Shown: positions 14,585 to 24,558 of the stretch, piece by piece
How the letters are laid out: each line of letters opens with the position of its first letter
Numbering within the stretch: position 1 is the first letter of the stretch
NCBI RefSeq assembly: GCF_030546695.1
Contig: NZ_JAUOTP010000002.1
Location: 558,001-622,000, forward strand
Length of the DNA stretch: 64,000 nt
Source: Sphingomonas natans
GTDB taxonomy: Bacteria > Pseudomonadota > Alphaproteobacteria > Sphingomonadales > Sphingomonadaceae
Direction of reading: 5' to 3'
The notes under the pieces: generated by a model
Database searches by the model: none
Told to the model about the DNA's origin: nothing
The model's input: the letters and a program-made list of their open reading frames with translations, nothing else
Translations under genes and position numbers: made by a program

Positions 14585-17044
14585 ATGGTTGCAATGGGGG
14601 CTTCTCGTTCCGCCGGCTTGATCAACGGGGATCATGTGAACGCTGACCGCGGCGCGATCTTACCGAGGGCGCCGTCATATATCCTCGCTTTCATACTGTT
14701 CCTGACTGGCGTTTTCCTACTGTCGGGCGGGATCTATCTAGCTTGGCTCGGCGGATCACTTTTCTTCGCGGCCGCGGGATTTGGCCTCGTTGTCTCGGCC
14801 ATCCTGATCGGGCTCAGACAACCGCTCGGCGTCTTGATATTTTTCTTCGTGTTCGCAGTCACGATACTATGGTCGCTGTTTGACGTCGGGCTGGACTTCT
14901 GGCCGCTTTTTTCGCGGCTTTTTGCGCCTGCCGTGCTCGCGGTCCCGATATCGCTTTTATTACCGGCGGGTTGGCCTCGGGGATCTACCGCCGTCCATCG
15001 CACGTCACGCGTCGTAGCCGGTGGCACCGCGCTCGCTCTCGTTGCGACACTTGCCGCGACCTTTGCCACGCATGGCGACGTCTCGGGCACGGCCGCGTCT
15101 GCGCCGGTAGCGGGCAAGGGGGTCTATTTGGCGCGGGGAGGAGATTGGGAGGCGTGGGGGCGCACCGCTGCCGGCACGCGCTACGCGCCGCTCAATCAGA
15201 TCACGCCTGCGAATGTCGACAAGCTGACGGTAGCCTGGACGTATCGGACCGGGGAAATTCCGTCCAAGGGCGAGGCGCATGTCGTAACGCCGCTCGCCAT
15301 AAACGGCACCCTCTATGGTTGCACCCACAGCAGCCGCCTTTTCGCACTCGACGCTGAAAGCGGGAAAGAGTTGTGGAGCTATGATCCAAAAGCGATCGGC
15401 CACACATTCCCGCGCTGCCGCGGCGTCGGCTATTTCGATGCGACCGCGCCGCTGCCAGGTGCCAGCAAGGCAGCGGCCCCGGATACCATTCCGGTATCGT
15501 CGACATCCCCCTGCGCAAGCCGGATAATCGCCTCGACCGTCGATGCGCGACTTATCGCGGTCGATGCCAAAACCGGCAAGCTCTGTAGCGAGTTCGGCAC
15601 GGAAGGCATCGTCGATCTGACGACCGGGATCGGGGACATCAAGACGGGATTCTACTTCCAGACCTCTGCAGCGACCGTTGCGCGGGGGGTGGTGGTCGTC
15701 GGCGCAAGGATCACCGACAATCAGGACGTGAGCGAGCCATCGGGCGTGATCCGCGGCTTCAGCGCGCGCACGGGCGCGCTGATTTGGGCATGGGATATCG
15801 GCAGTCCGGCCACAACAGGTTTGCCTTCCCCGGGCCAGACCTACACGCGCGGCACGCCCAATATGTGGGCCCCGCCGGCCTATGACGACGCGCTCGGGCT
15901 GATCTATCTGCCGACCGGTAACGCGACACCAGATTTCTGGGGCGGCAAGCGCAGCAAGGAATCCGACCGCTACTCCTCGGCGGTCGTGGCGCTCGATATC
16001 GCGACGGGCAAGGAGCGCTGGACCTTCCAGACCGTGCATCATGACGTGTGGGATTATGACGTCCCGGCGCAGCCTTCGCTGTACGACGTGCCGGATGGCC
16101 ATGGCGGCACCCTCCCCGGCCTGATCCAGATCACCAAGCGCGGGGAGATCTTCCTGCTCGATCGCCGCACGGGCAAGCCGATCGCGCCGGTGGTGGAGCG
16201 CGCGGTGCCGCAGGGGGCCGCACCCGGCGATCGCCTGTCGCCCACGCAGCCCTTTTCCATCGGAATGCCGGCGATCGGCACCGAGCCACTGACGGAATCG
16301 CGGATGTGGGGCGCGACCCTGCTGGATCAGCTCGTCTGTCGCATCCAGTTCAAGAGCGCGATCTATCAAGGCGCGTTCACGCCCCAATCGACGACGCCGT
16401 CCGTCCAATATCCCGGCTGGGCCGGCGGGATGAACTGGGGATCGGCGTCGGTTGCCGAAAATCTGGGATATCTGATCGTCAACGACGTGCGCCTGCCGAT
16501 GATCAACCGGCTGATACCGCGGGCGGAATACGAAGCAGGCGTGAAGCGGAAATCGCTCCAGCCGATCATCGCGGCGCAGACCGGAACACCGTTCGGGCTC
16601 CAGCAACAACGCTTCCTGTCGCCGCTGGGCGTCCCGTGTCAGGCACCGCCGTTCGGCACGATCACGGCGATCGATCTTGCCACGCGCAAGATCGTCTGGT
16701 CGCACCCGCTCGGCACGGTCCGCGATACCGGCCCGCTCGGCATCCCCGTCGGGCTGAACATTCCCATCGGCATGCCCACGCTCGGCGGCCCGATCACCAC
16801 CGCGTCCGGCCTGATCTTCATGGCGGGGACGCAGGATTACTACATCCGTGCGCTCGACGTGCGGACCGGCAAGGAATTGTGGAAAGGCCGGCTGCCGGTC
16901 GGCGGCGAAACCACCCCGATGACCTATGTGGCACCCCGTAGCGGGCGGCAGTTCGTCGTGATCAGCGCCGGCGGAAACCGATCGACCGAAATTCGCGGCG
17001 ATTACATCATCGCCTTCGCGCTTCCGTCGAGCGGGCGGCATTAA
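14585..17044 (+). CDS. Membrane-bound PQQ-dependent dehydrogenase (glucose/quinate/shikimate family)
   Basis: Quinoprotein that oxidises a sugar or polyol in the periplasm and passes electrons to ubiquinone. The 819 residues consist of an N-terminal membrane domain with about four to five helices (YILAFILFLTGVFLLSGGIYLAW; FFAAAGFGLVVSAILIGL; LGVLIFFFVFAVTILW; ...) up to about residue 150, then an eight-bladed PQQ propeller. Family features include WGRTAAGTRYAPLNQITPANV, LYGCTHSSRLFALDAESGKELW, HHDVWDYDVPAQPSLYDV and the C-terminal blade DYYIRALDVRTGKELWKGRLP. Glucose, quinate and shikimate enzymes cannot be told apart here. PQQ synthesis genes are not in the window. An inverted repeat sits directly upstream. 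It converges with the lacI-type gene. Confidence 0.92.
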   Translation: MVAMGASRSAGLINGDHVNADRGAILPRAPSYILAFILFLTGVFLLSGGIYLAWLGGSLFFAAAGFGLVVSAILIGLRQPLGVLIFFFVFAVTILWSLFDVGLDFWPLFSRLFAPAVLAVPISLLLPAGWPRGSTAVHRTSRVVAGGTALALVATLAATFATHGDVSGTAASAPVAGKGVYLARGGDWEAWGRTAAGTRYAPLNQITPANVDKLTVAWTYRTGEIPSKGEAHVVTPLAINGTLYGCTHSSRLFALDAESGKELWSYDPKAIGHTFPRCRGVGYFDATAPLPGASKAAAPDTIPVSSTSPCASRIIASTVDARLIAVDAKTGKLCSEFGTEGIVDLTTGIGDIKTGFYFQTSAATVARGVVVVGARITDNQDVSEPSGVIRGFSARTGALIWAWDIGSPATTGLPSPGQTYTRGTPNMWAPPAYDDALGLIYLPTGNATPDFWGGKRSKESDRYSSAVVALDIATGKERWTFQTVHHDVWDYDVPAQPSLYDVPDGHGGTLPGLIQITKRGEIFLLDRRTGKPIAPVVERAVPQGAAPGDRLSPTQPFSIGMPAIGTEPLTESRMWGATLLDQLVCRIQFKSAIYQGAFTPQSTTPSVQYPGWAGGMNWGSASVAENLGYLIVNDVRLPMINRLIPRAEYEAGVKRKSLQPIIAAQTGTPFGLQQQRFLSPLGVPCQAPPFGTITAIDLATRKIVWSHPLGTVRDTGPLGIPVGLNIPIGMPTLGGPITTASGLIFMAGTQDYYIRALDVRTGKELWKGRLPVGGETTPMTYVAPRSGRQFVVISAGGNRSTEIRGDYIIAFALPSSGRH

Positions 17045-17083
17045 GCGCGGCGGGCGCGGGCGGCGAACGGCCGCAGCGTCGGG

Positions 17084-18115
17084 TCAGCGGAGCCCTGGCG
17101 TCCGTCGGCCACGATACACCGGCCCCGTGCTGCCGCGGACGATGAGTTCGTAGTTCAGCAGCATCCGCCGATCGCTGGGATTTTCGGCGAGCATCAGGCC
17201 CACCGCGGCATAGGCAAGATCGTGGACCGGCTGATCTATCGTCGTCAGCGGTGGCCAGACCGCGCGTGCCAGATCGGTATTGTCGAATCCCGCGATCGAC
17301 AATCGGCCGGGCACCGATATCTCCAATTGATGCGCCACGGCGAGCGCTCCGGCCGCCATGTCGTCATTGCTCGCGAAGATGGCGGTCGGACGCGCCGGCC
17401 GGGTCAGCAGGATCTGGGCCGCTGCCGCCCCCGATTCAAAGCTGTAGCGTCCACCGATCACCAGCGAAGGATCGAAGGCGATCCCGTGGGCTTCGAGCTC
17501 GGCGCGATAGCCGGCGAGCCGATCCGCCGAGGAGGAGTGATTTTCGGGGCCCTTGATGAGCGCGATCGAGCGATGGCCGAGTTCGATGAGATGCCGAACG
17601 ATTTCTCGCACCGCGCCGACGTCGTCGATCGCCGCGACGAGACCGCGCGTCCTACGCGCGCCGGGTGCTACGCGCACATACGGAAGGCCGCGCCGCTCGA
17701 GCTCCTCGACCAATGCCAGGGATTCGGTCACCGGCGGTGTCAGGATGACGCCATCAAGGCGAGTTTCATCGATCAGCGCCAGAACATCGGCAACCAACGT
17801 CGCCGACTCGCTGTCGACCGGCTGGACGAGCAGGCGATGGCGAAGCTCGTCGCAGCGTTGCCGGGCGCCGGTCTGGAGATGATAGCTGTAATAGGGGCTC
17901 GGATTGTCGAACAGCAGGCCGACCTGGAAGGACTTGCGCCCCGCCAGCGCCCGCGCGGCGTGATTCAGCCGGAAATTGAGGCTGGCGGCGGCCTCTTCGA
18001 CGCGCCGTCTGGTCTCGTCGCTGACATGCTTTTCATTGTTCAGGACGCGGCTGACCGTCTTGAAAGAGACTCCGGCGATCTTCGATACTTCCTTGATCGT
18101 CGGACGGCCCGCCAC
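17084..18115 (-). CDS. LacI-family transcriptional regulator
   Basis: Sugar-responsive repressor. From GTG 18115, with GAGGAG 6 bp before, the protein begins AGRPTIKEVSKIAGVSFKTVSRVLNNEKHVSDETRRRV, a classical LacI helix-turn-helix and hinge, followed by a periplasmic-binding-protein-like sensor (GLLFDNPSPYYSYHLQTGA..., LDGVILTPPV, RSIALIKGPENHSSSADRLAGY, AIFASNDDMAAGAL, SIAGFDNTDLARAVWPPLTTI). It has 343 residues, normal length. A GTG at 18148 would add 11 residues with no better support. Probable targets are the palindromes at 22917 and 24559 before the receptor and transporter genes. It lies downstream of the GH3 gene on the same strand, the common layout of a local sugar regulon. Confidence 0.93.
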   Translation of the reverse strand: MAGRPTIKEVSKIAGVSFKTVSRVLNNEKHVSDETRRRVEEAAASLNFRLNHAARALAGRKSFQVGLLFDNPSPYYSYHLQTGARQRCDELRHRLLVQPVDSESATLVADVLALIDETRLDGVILTPPVTESLALVEELERRGLPYVRVAPGARRTRGLVAAIDDVGAVREIVRHLIELGHRSIALIKGPENHSSSADRLAGYRAELEAHGIAFDPSLVIGGRYSFESGAAAAQILLTRPARPTAIFASNDDMAAGALAVAHQLEISVPGRLSIAGFDNTDLARAVWPPLTTIDQPVHDLAYAAVGLMLAENPSDRRMLLNYELIVRGSTGPVYRGRRTPGLR

Positions 18116-18303
18116 GTGATCTCCTCGCCCGACGGTTCGCCGGGCCACAAAAGTCTATCGGCCGAGCGAACGGCCGCAGGGCGACCGCCATTCGGCTTTG
18201 GCTGCCAGCCCGGTGGCGCAGGAGCACGCGCGGGACTGGGCCCTATGTGCCATCCGTTCGGCTCCTGTCGATACGGGATCGACGCGGCCCGCCGCTCGTG
18301 CGC

Positions 18304-20493
18304 TCATCGCCGGCTCTCCGAAACGTTCGTCCCCTTGAACCGACGCGTCGCAACACGGACGGATTGGACGGGCCCAAGCGCCATCGCGGACGTGCCGAGG
18401 GCGAAACCATATTGTCCCCCGGGCAGCGTCCATGCCGCGTTCGACCAATCGGCCAGCAGCCGCGGATCGATCTTCGTGGTGAGCGTCCGCGTCTCGCCCG
18501 CCGCGAGGAAGACCTTGTCGAAGGCGACGAGCCGTCGCGCCGGCTTGCCGTCGCGACTGACGAGATAGAGCTGCGGCACATCGGCACCGCTCCGCTCGCC
18601 GACATTGCTGACCGTGAACGTCGCGGAATAGTCTTTCCCGGCGTGCAGCTTGAGCGCTCCATAGGCAAAGCGCGTGTAGCTCAGGCCGTGCCCGAAGGCG
18701 AAGAGCGGGGTCTGCGATCGGCTCGCATACCAGCGATAGCCCACATCCGCGCCTTCCGTGTAGCTGACCGCGAGCTGCTGCGTGCCGTCGTCCAACAGCC
18801 CGAGCCCCGGCGGGCTCGCGCGCGGCGCCTGGCCGGGATCCATCGGAAAGGTTATCGGCAGGCGCCCGGACGGATTGACCCGGCCGGTCAGCACGTCCGC
18901 GATCGCTGCGCCCCCCATCTGCCCCGAATACCAGGCTTCGAGCACCGCCCGCGCCTTGCCGAGCCACGGCATCGCCACGGGATTGCCGGTCTCCAGGACC
19001 ACGACCATGTTGGGGTTCGCGGCCGCCAGGATGTCGATCAGCCGATCCTGGCCTTCGGGCAACACCAGCGACGGATGATCGATGCTCTCGGACTGCCATT
19101 GGTTCGCGAAGACGAGCACCAGATCTGCACTGCGGGCCCGCACGGCAGCGACTTCGGGCGCGTAGCCCGTATCGAAGTCGATCTGTGCCCCGGGCAGCTG
19201 CGCTTTCAATTCTTCCCAGGGCGACGACGGCATCACGACCTGGAAGCCGGCGACCTGAAGGTACGGACTGCCCCCGTACGGAGCTCGTATCACCACGCCG
19301 CCCACCGGCGTCACCTGCGACGAACCGCTCCCCGACCAGACGCCGCGATCCGCATACCGACCGACGACGAGGATCCGCTTCGCGGACGCGGCGAGCGGCA
19401 ATATTCCGTCATTCTTGAGCAGCACCATGCCTTCGGCCGCGATCTTGCGGGCGATGGCGGCGTGCGCGGGAAAATCGATCGGAGTCTCCACGATCGCCTC
19501 GTCTGCTCCCACGGCGTTCAGCGATCGCAGGATCCGCTTCACCGAGGTCGACAGAGCCTGCCTCGCGATCGTACGCCCCAACGTCGCGCGCAGCGGCTTA
19601 TCGAACCAGACCTGCGTATCGAGCTGCGCGCCGGATTCCTGATCCAGCCCGTGCAGCATGTCTTCGGGGCCGTGCACTGCCCCCCAGTCGGACATGACCC
19701 AGCCCTTGAAGCCCCACTCGCGCCGGAGCACCCCGTTCAACAGCCAGTCGTTCGAGCAGCTATGGACGGCGTTGATCTTGTTGTAAGCGCACATCAGGGC
19801 TCCGGGCTGGCCCCGCTCGATCGCGATCTGGAAGGCCAGCAGATCGGATTCGCGCAGCGCGGCCTCCGATATCTTCGCATCGATCGAATGGCGAAGCGTC
19901 TCCTGCGAATTGAGCGCGAAATGTTTGACGGTCGAGACGACGCGCTGGGACTGGACCCCCGCGATGGACTCTCCTGCCAGGACGCCGGCGAGCAGGGGGT
20001 CTTCACCGAGATATTCGAAATTGCGGCCACCATACCAGTCGCGCGTCAGGTTGACCCCGCCCGCCAGCAGGATGTTGAAGCCTTTCGAGCGGGCTTCAGA
20101 GCCGATCATCGCGCCGGACTGCCGCGCGAGCGCGACATCGAACGTCGATGCCAGCGCAAGGCCGGATGGCAGAGCGGTCGCGAAGCCATCCGGGCGCAGC
20201 CCCTTTGGATTGGTGATGCCGAGCCCGGCATCGGTTTCGAAGATGGGCGGCAATCCCAGCCGTTCGATGGGCGGAAAGTAGCCCGCGGTCGGTTTGATAT
20301 TGGGCGGTGTCGGCGCCGGGCCCTTGCGCGACGGAACCGGCATGTAGCCCCACACCACCGACAACCGCTCGTCATCGGTCATCTGCGCTTCCATCCGTGC
20401 CGCTTTGGCATCGGGATCGGGATCGGGCACCCGGGCCATGATCGGGCCGGCGAACGACGCCGACAGGACAGCCCGGAGAATAACGTATCTCAC
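18304..20493 (-). CDS. Glycoside hydrolase family 3 (beta-glucosidase-type)
   Basis: Cleaves terminal beta-linked sugars, probably in the periplasm. The start is set at GTG 20493, which has an AGGGG site and yields a hydrophobic export signal (RYVILRAVLSASFAGPIMA); 729 residues. The N-terminal TIM-barrel domain has ETDAGLGITNPKG, the substrate-binding VSTVKHFALNSQET and the nucleophile Asp in GWVMSDWGAVHG. The GH3 C-terminal sandwich has EGMVLLKNDGILPL and the acid/base region LVFANQWQSESIDHPSL. A fibronectin III-like domain closes the protein (GHGLSYTRFAYGAL ... RLVAFDKVFLAAGETRTL). It lies 114 bp after the TonB receptor, probably co-transcribed. Substrate linkage is not determinable. Confidence 0.92.
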   Translation of the reverse strand: MRYVILRAVLSASFAGPIMARVPDPDPDAKAARMEAQMTDDERLSVVWGYMPVPSRKGPAPTPPNIKPTAGYFPPIERLGLPPIFETDAGLGITNPKGLRPDGFATALPSGLALASTFDVALARQSGAMIGSEARSKGFNILLAGGVNLTRDWYGGRNFEYLGEDPLLAGVLAGESIAGVQSQRVVSTVKHFALNSQETLRHSIDAKISEAALRESDLLAFQIAIERGQPGALMCAYNKINAVHSCSNDWLLNGVLRREWGFKGWVMSDWGAVHGPEDMLHGLDQESGAQLDTQVWFDKPLRATLGRTIARQALSTSVKRILRSLNAVGADEAIVETPIDFPAHAAIARKIAAEGMVLLKNDGILPLAASAKRILVVGRYADRGVWSGSGSSQVTPVGGVVIRAPYGGSPYLQVAGFQVVMPSSPWEELKAQLPGAQIDFDTGYAPEVAAVRARSADLVLVFANQWQSESIDHPSLVLPEGQDRLIDILAAANPNMVVVLETGNPVAMPWLGKARAVLEAWYSGQMGGAAIADVLTGRVNPSGRLPITFPMDPGQAPRASPPGLGLLDDGTQQLAVSYTEGADVGYRWYASRSQTPLFAFGHGLSYTRFAYGALKLHAGKDYSATFTVSNVGERSGADVPQLYLVSRDGKPARRLVAFDKVFLAAGETRTLTTKIDPRLLADWSNAAWTLPGGQYGFALGTSAMALGPVQSVRVATRRFKGTNVSESRR

Positions 20494-20540
20494 ATTCGAC
20501 CCCTGTTCTGCTCCCTGGCAATGTTGCCAAGGAAAATAGG

Positions 20541-20564
20541 CCGGCGCCCCCAAGAGAACGCCGG
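20541..20564. terminator. Intercistronic hairpin between the TonB receptor and GH3 genes
   Basis: CCGGCG (20541-20546) pairs with CGCCGG (20559-20564) across 12 bases in the gap between the receptor stop and the GH3 start. Such a stem could act as a processing or attenuation element giving higher expression of the receptor. No U-run follows, so full termination is unlikely. Confidence 0.3.
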
Positions 20565-20607
20565 CCGAGTTCCGGTGCGGGCTACGCCACCGCCGGGGGA
20601 GGAACCG

Positions 20608-22824
20608 TTAGAACGTGACGCCGGCGCGCAGGCCGTAGGTCCGGGGCTCGGCTACCTGAACGCTGGAGCGCGTGCCCACAGCGATGGTCGCGATCGAGAT
20701 GGTGTTCTCGATATTCTTGACGAAGCCCTGGATGTACCAACGCTTTCCGGGCGCGTTGTAGGTCAGCGTAGCGTCGGTCTTGGTGAAGCTGGGCTGCGTG
20801 TAGAAGTTGCGCGTGCCGATGCTCAGCAGGACGTAATTGTCGCTCAGCCGGGTCCGTATGCCGCCAACGATTTCACCCGCCGATCCGAGCGGGATGGTGT
20901 GCTGATAGCCAGCCATCACCGTCCAGCGCGGCGCGCGATCCAGAGATCTGCCCGCGAAATTGAACGGCGGCAGGGCGAACTGGCTGTAATGCGCGTCTAG
21001 ATAATTGACCCCGAAATCAACCTTGTCGTTTCGGCTCGGCTTCAGCACGCCTTCGATCTCGACGCCGCTGATCTTGGCCTTGCCGCCGTTCAGCGTGACC
21101 TGGCACGTCAGGCCGCCTCCGCAATCGTTCCTGATCTGCGTGAGCTGGATGTTGCTATAATCGTAGTGGAAGGCCGAGACGTTGAGGCGGACCGCATTAT
21201 CGAGAAGGCCGGCCTTGATACCTGCTTCATAGGCCATCAGCGTTTCGGGATTATAGTACAGAGTGTCTGCGTCGAAGACGCAACCGGTCGCGGTGCCGAT
21301 CTGGCACCCGTCATTGAAGCCGCCGGCCTTGTATCCCGTCGACACGGTTCCGTAGACCAAGGTCGATGCATTGACATCGAAATCGAGGCCCGCGCGCCAG
21401 GTCGTCTTCGAAAACGTGCGTTCCGCGTTGTTGTTGGGCACGGCGCCCGGTGGAACCGCGCAGGTGAAGAAGGACGCGCAGTTCACCGTATAGCCAACGC
21501 GCGATTTGTCGTCATGCGAGTAACGGGCGCCGCCGGTGGCTCGCAGCGTACTGGTGATCGAATAGGTCGCCTGGCCGAAGAAGGCGTAGGATTCCGCCTT
21601 GGTCGGCACCTGGCTGAACGCCAGCGTCGGCCCGTCGCCATTGGCACCCGGATTCGGACGGCCGCTCAGCAGCTTCAGAATGATGTCCGAATCTTCCTTG
21701 AAGTAATATCCGCCGGCCTGAAACTTGAGCGGGCCCGTGCCATTGGTCGCCGCGCGCAGTTCGTGCGAATATTGTTTGTACGTTCCGTCGAAGGAGTTCC
21801 GAAAGGAGTTCAGCGAGTCCGCCGAGATACGTGCGTCCCCCTCGTTGCGCTTCAGTTCGCGATAGGAGCCGACATAGGTCAGGCTCACCGGGCCGACTTC
21901 CTGCGTCAGTTCGCCGCCGATCCCGGCGGTGTGGTTGCGGCGGAAGAGATCCCAGGCGACCGATGAATTCTGGGTGAGATATTCCCTGGCCGTCCGGTTC
22001 CGATAGACCGGATCGACGCCCGTCGCCGTTGGCGCGAAGAAATTGTAGAGCGGCAACAGATCGTAGACGTTGCCTTTGATGTCCGAGTAGTCCGCGCGAA
22101 TTAGAACTTCACCCGTATCCCAAGTGAAGAGGCCCTGAATCCGCCCCGAGAGATTCTTGCGGAACGGATCCGCATCGCTTGTGAAGTTCGGGCCGAACCG
22201 CAGGTAATTGTCGCGCTGATCGAAATTGACCGAGGCGCGGAAGGCCAGGCGGTCGGACGCCGGAATATTGAGGACGGCACTGCCCTGATAGGCGTCATAA
22301 TTGCCGACGGAGATATCGGCCGATCCGCCGAGATCGAAAGCCGGTCGATTGGTGATCACGTTGACGAGACCCGCCGTCGTGTTGCGCCCGTAGAGGGTAC
22401 CCTGCGGGCCGCGGAGCACCTCGACACGCCCGACATCGAAGAAGCTGACTTCCTGCGCTTGGGCGCGCGCGATGTAGACGCCGTCGAGCAGAAACGCTGC
22501 CGAAGGATCGCCCTTTTCGCTGAGATCGGTACTGGTCACGCCGCGAATGGTGATCTGAAGACCGCCATTGTTACGGTCGATCGAGATATTGGGAACCTGA
22601 TCGGCCAGAGCTGTCGGATTGGTGATGCCGGCGGCGCGAAGACCCTCGCCCGTGATCGCCGAAATGGCGACCGGCGTTTTCGACAGAAGCGATTGTGTCC
22701 GATTCGCGGTGACGACGATGTCGGCTGTGTAATTGGGATCGCTCACCGGCGCCTGTTGGGCGGCCGCTGGAACAGCGCTCAATGCCAGGATCGACGCTGT
22801 TCCAAGATAAGTGATGACTTTCAT
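20608..22824 (-). CDS. TonB-dependent outer-membrane receptor
   Basis: Energy-driven outer-membrane importer, probably for an oligosaccharide given its neighbours. It has 738 residues, with a signal peptide (MKVITYLGTASILALSAVPAAAQ), a TonB-box region (DIVVTANRTQSLLSKTPVAISA), a plug domain with EVLRGPQGTLYGRNTTAGLVNVIT, and a 22-strand-type barrel ending in RTYGLRAGVTF with terminal Phe. The ribosome site GGAGGGGG lies just before the ATG. A perfect 16-bp palindrome 93 bp upstream is the presumed LacI-family operator. The downstream GH3 and LacI genes on the same strand make a receptor-hydrolase-regulator unit. Confidence 0.93.
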   Translation of the reverse strand: MKVITYLGTASILALSAVPAAAQQAPVSDPNYTADIVVTANRTQSLLSKTPVAISAITGEGLRAAGITNPTALADQVPNISIDRNNGGLQITIRGVTSTDLSEKGDPSAAFLLDGVYIARAQAQEVSFFDVGRVEVLRGPQGTLYGRNTTAGLVNVITNRPAFDLGGSADISVGNYDAYQGSAVLNIPASDRLAFRASVNFDQRDNYLRFGPNFTSDADPFRKNLSGRIQGLFTWDTGEVLIRADYSDIKGNVYDLLPLYNFFAPTATGVDPVYRNRTAREYLTQNSSVAWDLFRRNHTAGIGGELTQEVGPVSLTYVGSYRELKRNEGDARISADSLNSFRNSFDGTYKQYSHELRAATNGTGPLKFQAGGYYFKEDSDIILKLLSGRPNPGANGDGPTLAFSQVPTKAESYAFFGQATYSITSTLRATGGARYSHDDKSRVGYTVNCASFFTCAVPPGAVPNNNAERTFSKTTWRAGLDFDVNASTLVYGTVSTGYKAGGFNDGCQIGTATGCVFDADTLYYNPETLMAYEAGIKAGLLDNAVRLNVSAFHYDYSNIQLTQIRNDCGGGLTCQVTLNGGKAKISGVEIEGVLKPSRNDKVDFGVNYLDAHYSQFALPPFNFAGRSLDRAPRWTVMAGYQHTIPLGSAGEIVGGIRTRLSDNYVLLSIGTRNFYTQPSFTKTDATLTYNAPGKRWYIQGFVKNIENTISIATIAVGTRSSVQVAEPRTYGLRAGVTF

Positions 22825-23169
22825 ATTCCCCCTCCGAGAGCTCGTTGAGCTGTCCGCGGCTTCGTCCGTGTATGCGAACTTCTAGCCGGATTTAGGAATA
22901 TGGCCGGATCGGTCGTCTGTCAACGTTGACAGTGAGACTTGGTTTGTCGCCGTGAACGAATGCGTCGTCTGCAATATCGCAGGAGGTGAAGAGCTAGGCG
23001 GGCGGCCCGGCTGCGGGGCGCTGCTGCTCTCGAGAGATGCCACCCACGGCCGCCGCAATCGCCGCGATATGATCGCGGCGGCGGTGTTTGGAACCGCAGC
23101 AAAAAGTCCGCAGGCGCAGACCTCGGCTAGGCCGCGCGCAGGGCCAGCCGGAATGGGTCCCGCCCGACG
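22825..23169. other. Intergenic region between the sugar transporter and TonB receptor genes
   Basis: A 345-bp gene-free stretch upstream of the receptor. It holds the operator palindrome at 22917-22932 and must contain the receptor promoter. A GC-rich imperfect repeat of GCCGCCGCGATCATATCGCGGCG character lies around 23054-23084 and may be the end signal of the transporter gene. Nothing else is seen. Confidence 0.5.
22917..22932. promoter_or_regulatory. LacI-type operator before the TonB receptor
   Basis: CTGTCAACGTTGACAG is a perfect 16-bp palindrome with the central CG typical of LacI/GalR-family sites. It lies 93 bp before the receptor start. A near copy lies before the transporter gene at 24559-24574. 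The assignment to the LacI protein at 17084-18115 is inferred from proximity. Confidence 0.75.
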
Positions 23170-24501
23170 TTAGTGAACCGCGCGGGAACCGCCTGCGACA
23201 CGCACGACGCGCGCCTGTCCGGCGCAGATCGCGAATGCGCACAGAATCGCATAGCAAAGCGCGGGGACGATCAGCGCGAAACCATAGCCGTGCGTGTCCG
23301 ACAGCAGGCCGACGAGCAGGGGCATCAACGCACCGCCGACGATGGCGGTGCACAGCAGCCCCGATGTCGATTCCGTGCTCGCGCTCGTGCGCTCCAGGGT
23401 GAGCGAGAAGATCACCGGGAACATGATCGAATTGAGGAACCCGATCGCTAGCGCGACGAACCCGCCGCCGACGCCCCCGAAGGTGACGACGTAGAGACAC
23501 ATCCCGGCCGCAAGCAGCGTGTTGCAGGCCAACAGCAGATGTGCGCGTATCTTCGTCAACAGCAGCGAACCCAACGCCCGACCGACCATCGCTCCGCCCC
23601 AGTAAAAGGCGACCGCCTTGCCCGCCTCCTGCAGGGACACGCCGGGCACTCCGTCGCTGCCCATCAACCAACCCAGGAGCGGCACGTGGAACGGCGCATC
23701 GGATCTGCCCCACACGGCGTCGCTATTCAGGAACAGCGCCATCTGCGTGCCGATCGAGACTTCGGCGCCGACATAGAGGAATATCGCAATCGCGCCGGCA
23801 ATGGCCCAGCGCGACCGAAGCGCGGAGAACAACCCGACTGTCGATCTCGACAGAGGCGCGGCCTCCGCGACAACCCGCCGGCTGAGCCAGAAAAACAAGG
23901 CAAGCGCGGCGATCAGGGCGCAGATCCAGACATATGCGGTCGTGATTCCCGCCAGTGCCTGCGCGCGGGTCTCCATCGTGATGCTCGAATCCCGCTTCAC
24001 CTCCACGCCCGCCAGAAACAGATGCGCGCCGAGCAACGGCGCGAGGAACGTCCCCAGCGAATTGAAGGTCTGGCTCACGACCAGCCGGAAATGGGACTTG
24101 GCCGGATCCCCGAGAGCGGCTGCAAGCGGGTTCGCCGCCACCTGCAGCACCGTAATCCCGCTCGCCAGCGCGAACAGGCCAAGCAGCACCAGCCAATATA
24201 TCGCAAGGTTCGCGGCCGTGAGCATGATCAGGCAGCCAAGGATCATCATGACGAGCGCCGCGAGGATCGAGTGCACCGCCTTCAATCGTGAAACCACCGC
24301 CGCGGCTGGGAACGACACTACGAAATAGGCGAAGAAGAAGGCGAAGGCGCTCGCCTGTGCTTGCAGGTCGCTCAGCGTGAAGATGCCCTTCACCGCGGCG
24401 ACCAAGGGATCCACAAGCGCCGTGATGAATCCCCACGAGAAGAAGAGGGTGGTGACCGTCGCAAAAGCAGAGGACGCGTGCCTCGAGCGGCCAATTACCA
24501 A
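23170..24501 (-). CDS. Major facilitator sugar transporter (FHS / FucP-like)
   Basis: Inner-membrane proton-sugar symporter. The 443 residues show the usual twelve hydrophobic helices. Features of the fucose/glucose-galactose-H+ symporter family are FFSWGFITALVDPLVAAVKG in helix 1, FAYFVVSFPAAAVVSRL in helix 2, and GITVLQVAANPLAAALGDP, matching the family motif QVAANP. It would bring the monosaccharide released by the GH3 enzyme into the cytoplasm. An operator-like palindrome lies 58 bp upstream. Sugar specificity is not determinable. Confidence 0.9.
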   Translation of the reverse strand: MVIGRSRHASSAFATVTTLFFSWGFITALVDPLVAAVKGIFTLSDLQAQASAFAFFFAYFVVSFPAAAVVSRLKAVHSILAALVMMILGCLIMLTAANLAIYWLVLLGLFALASGITVLQVAANPLAAALGDPAKSHFRLVVSQTFNSLGTFLAPLLGAHLFLAGVEVKRDSSITMETRAQALAGITTAYVWICALIAALALFFWLSRRVVAEAAPLSRSTVGLFSALRSRWAIAGAIAIFLYVGAEVSIGTQMALFLNSDAVWGRSDAPFHVPLLGWLMGSDGVPGVSLQEAGKAVAFYWGGAMVGRALGSLLLTKIRAHLLLACNTLLAAGMCLYVVTFGGVGGGFVALAIGFLNSIMFPVIFSLTLERTSASTESTSGLLCTAIVGGALMPLLVGLLSDTHGYGFALIVPALCYAILCAFAICAGQARVVRVAGGSRAVH

Positions 24502-24558
24502 GCTCTGTCTCCGTCAATGCTCTCGCATCGGTTTGCGATCCGTCAGTATCAAACTGGT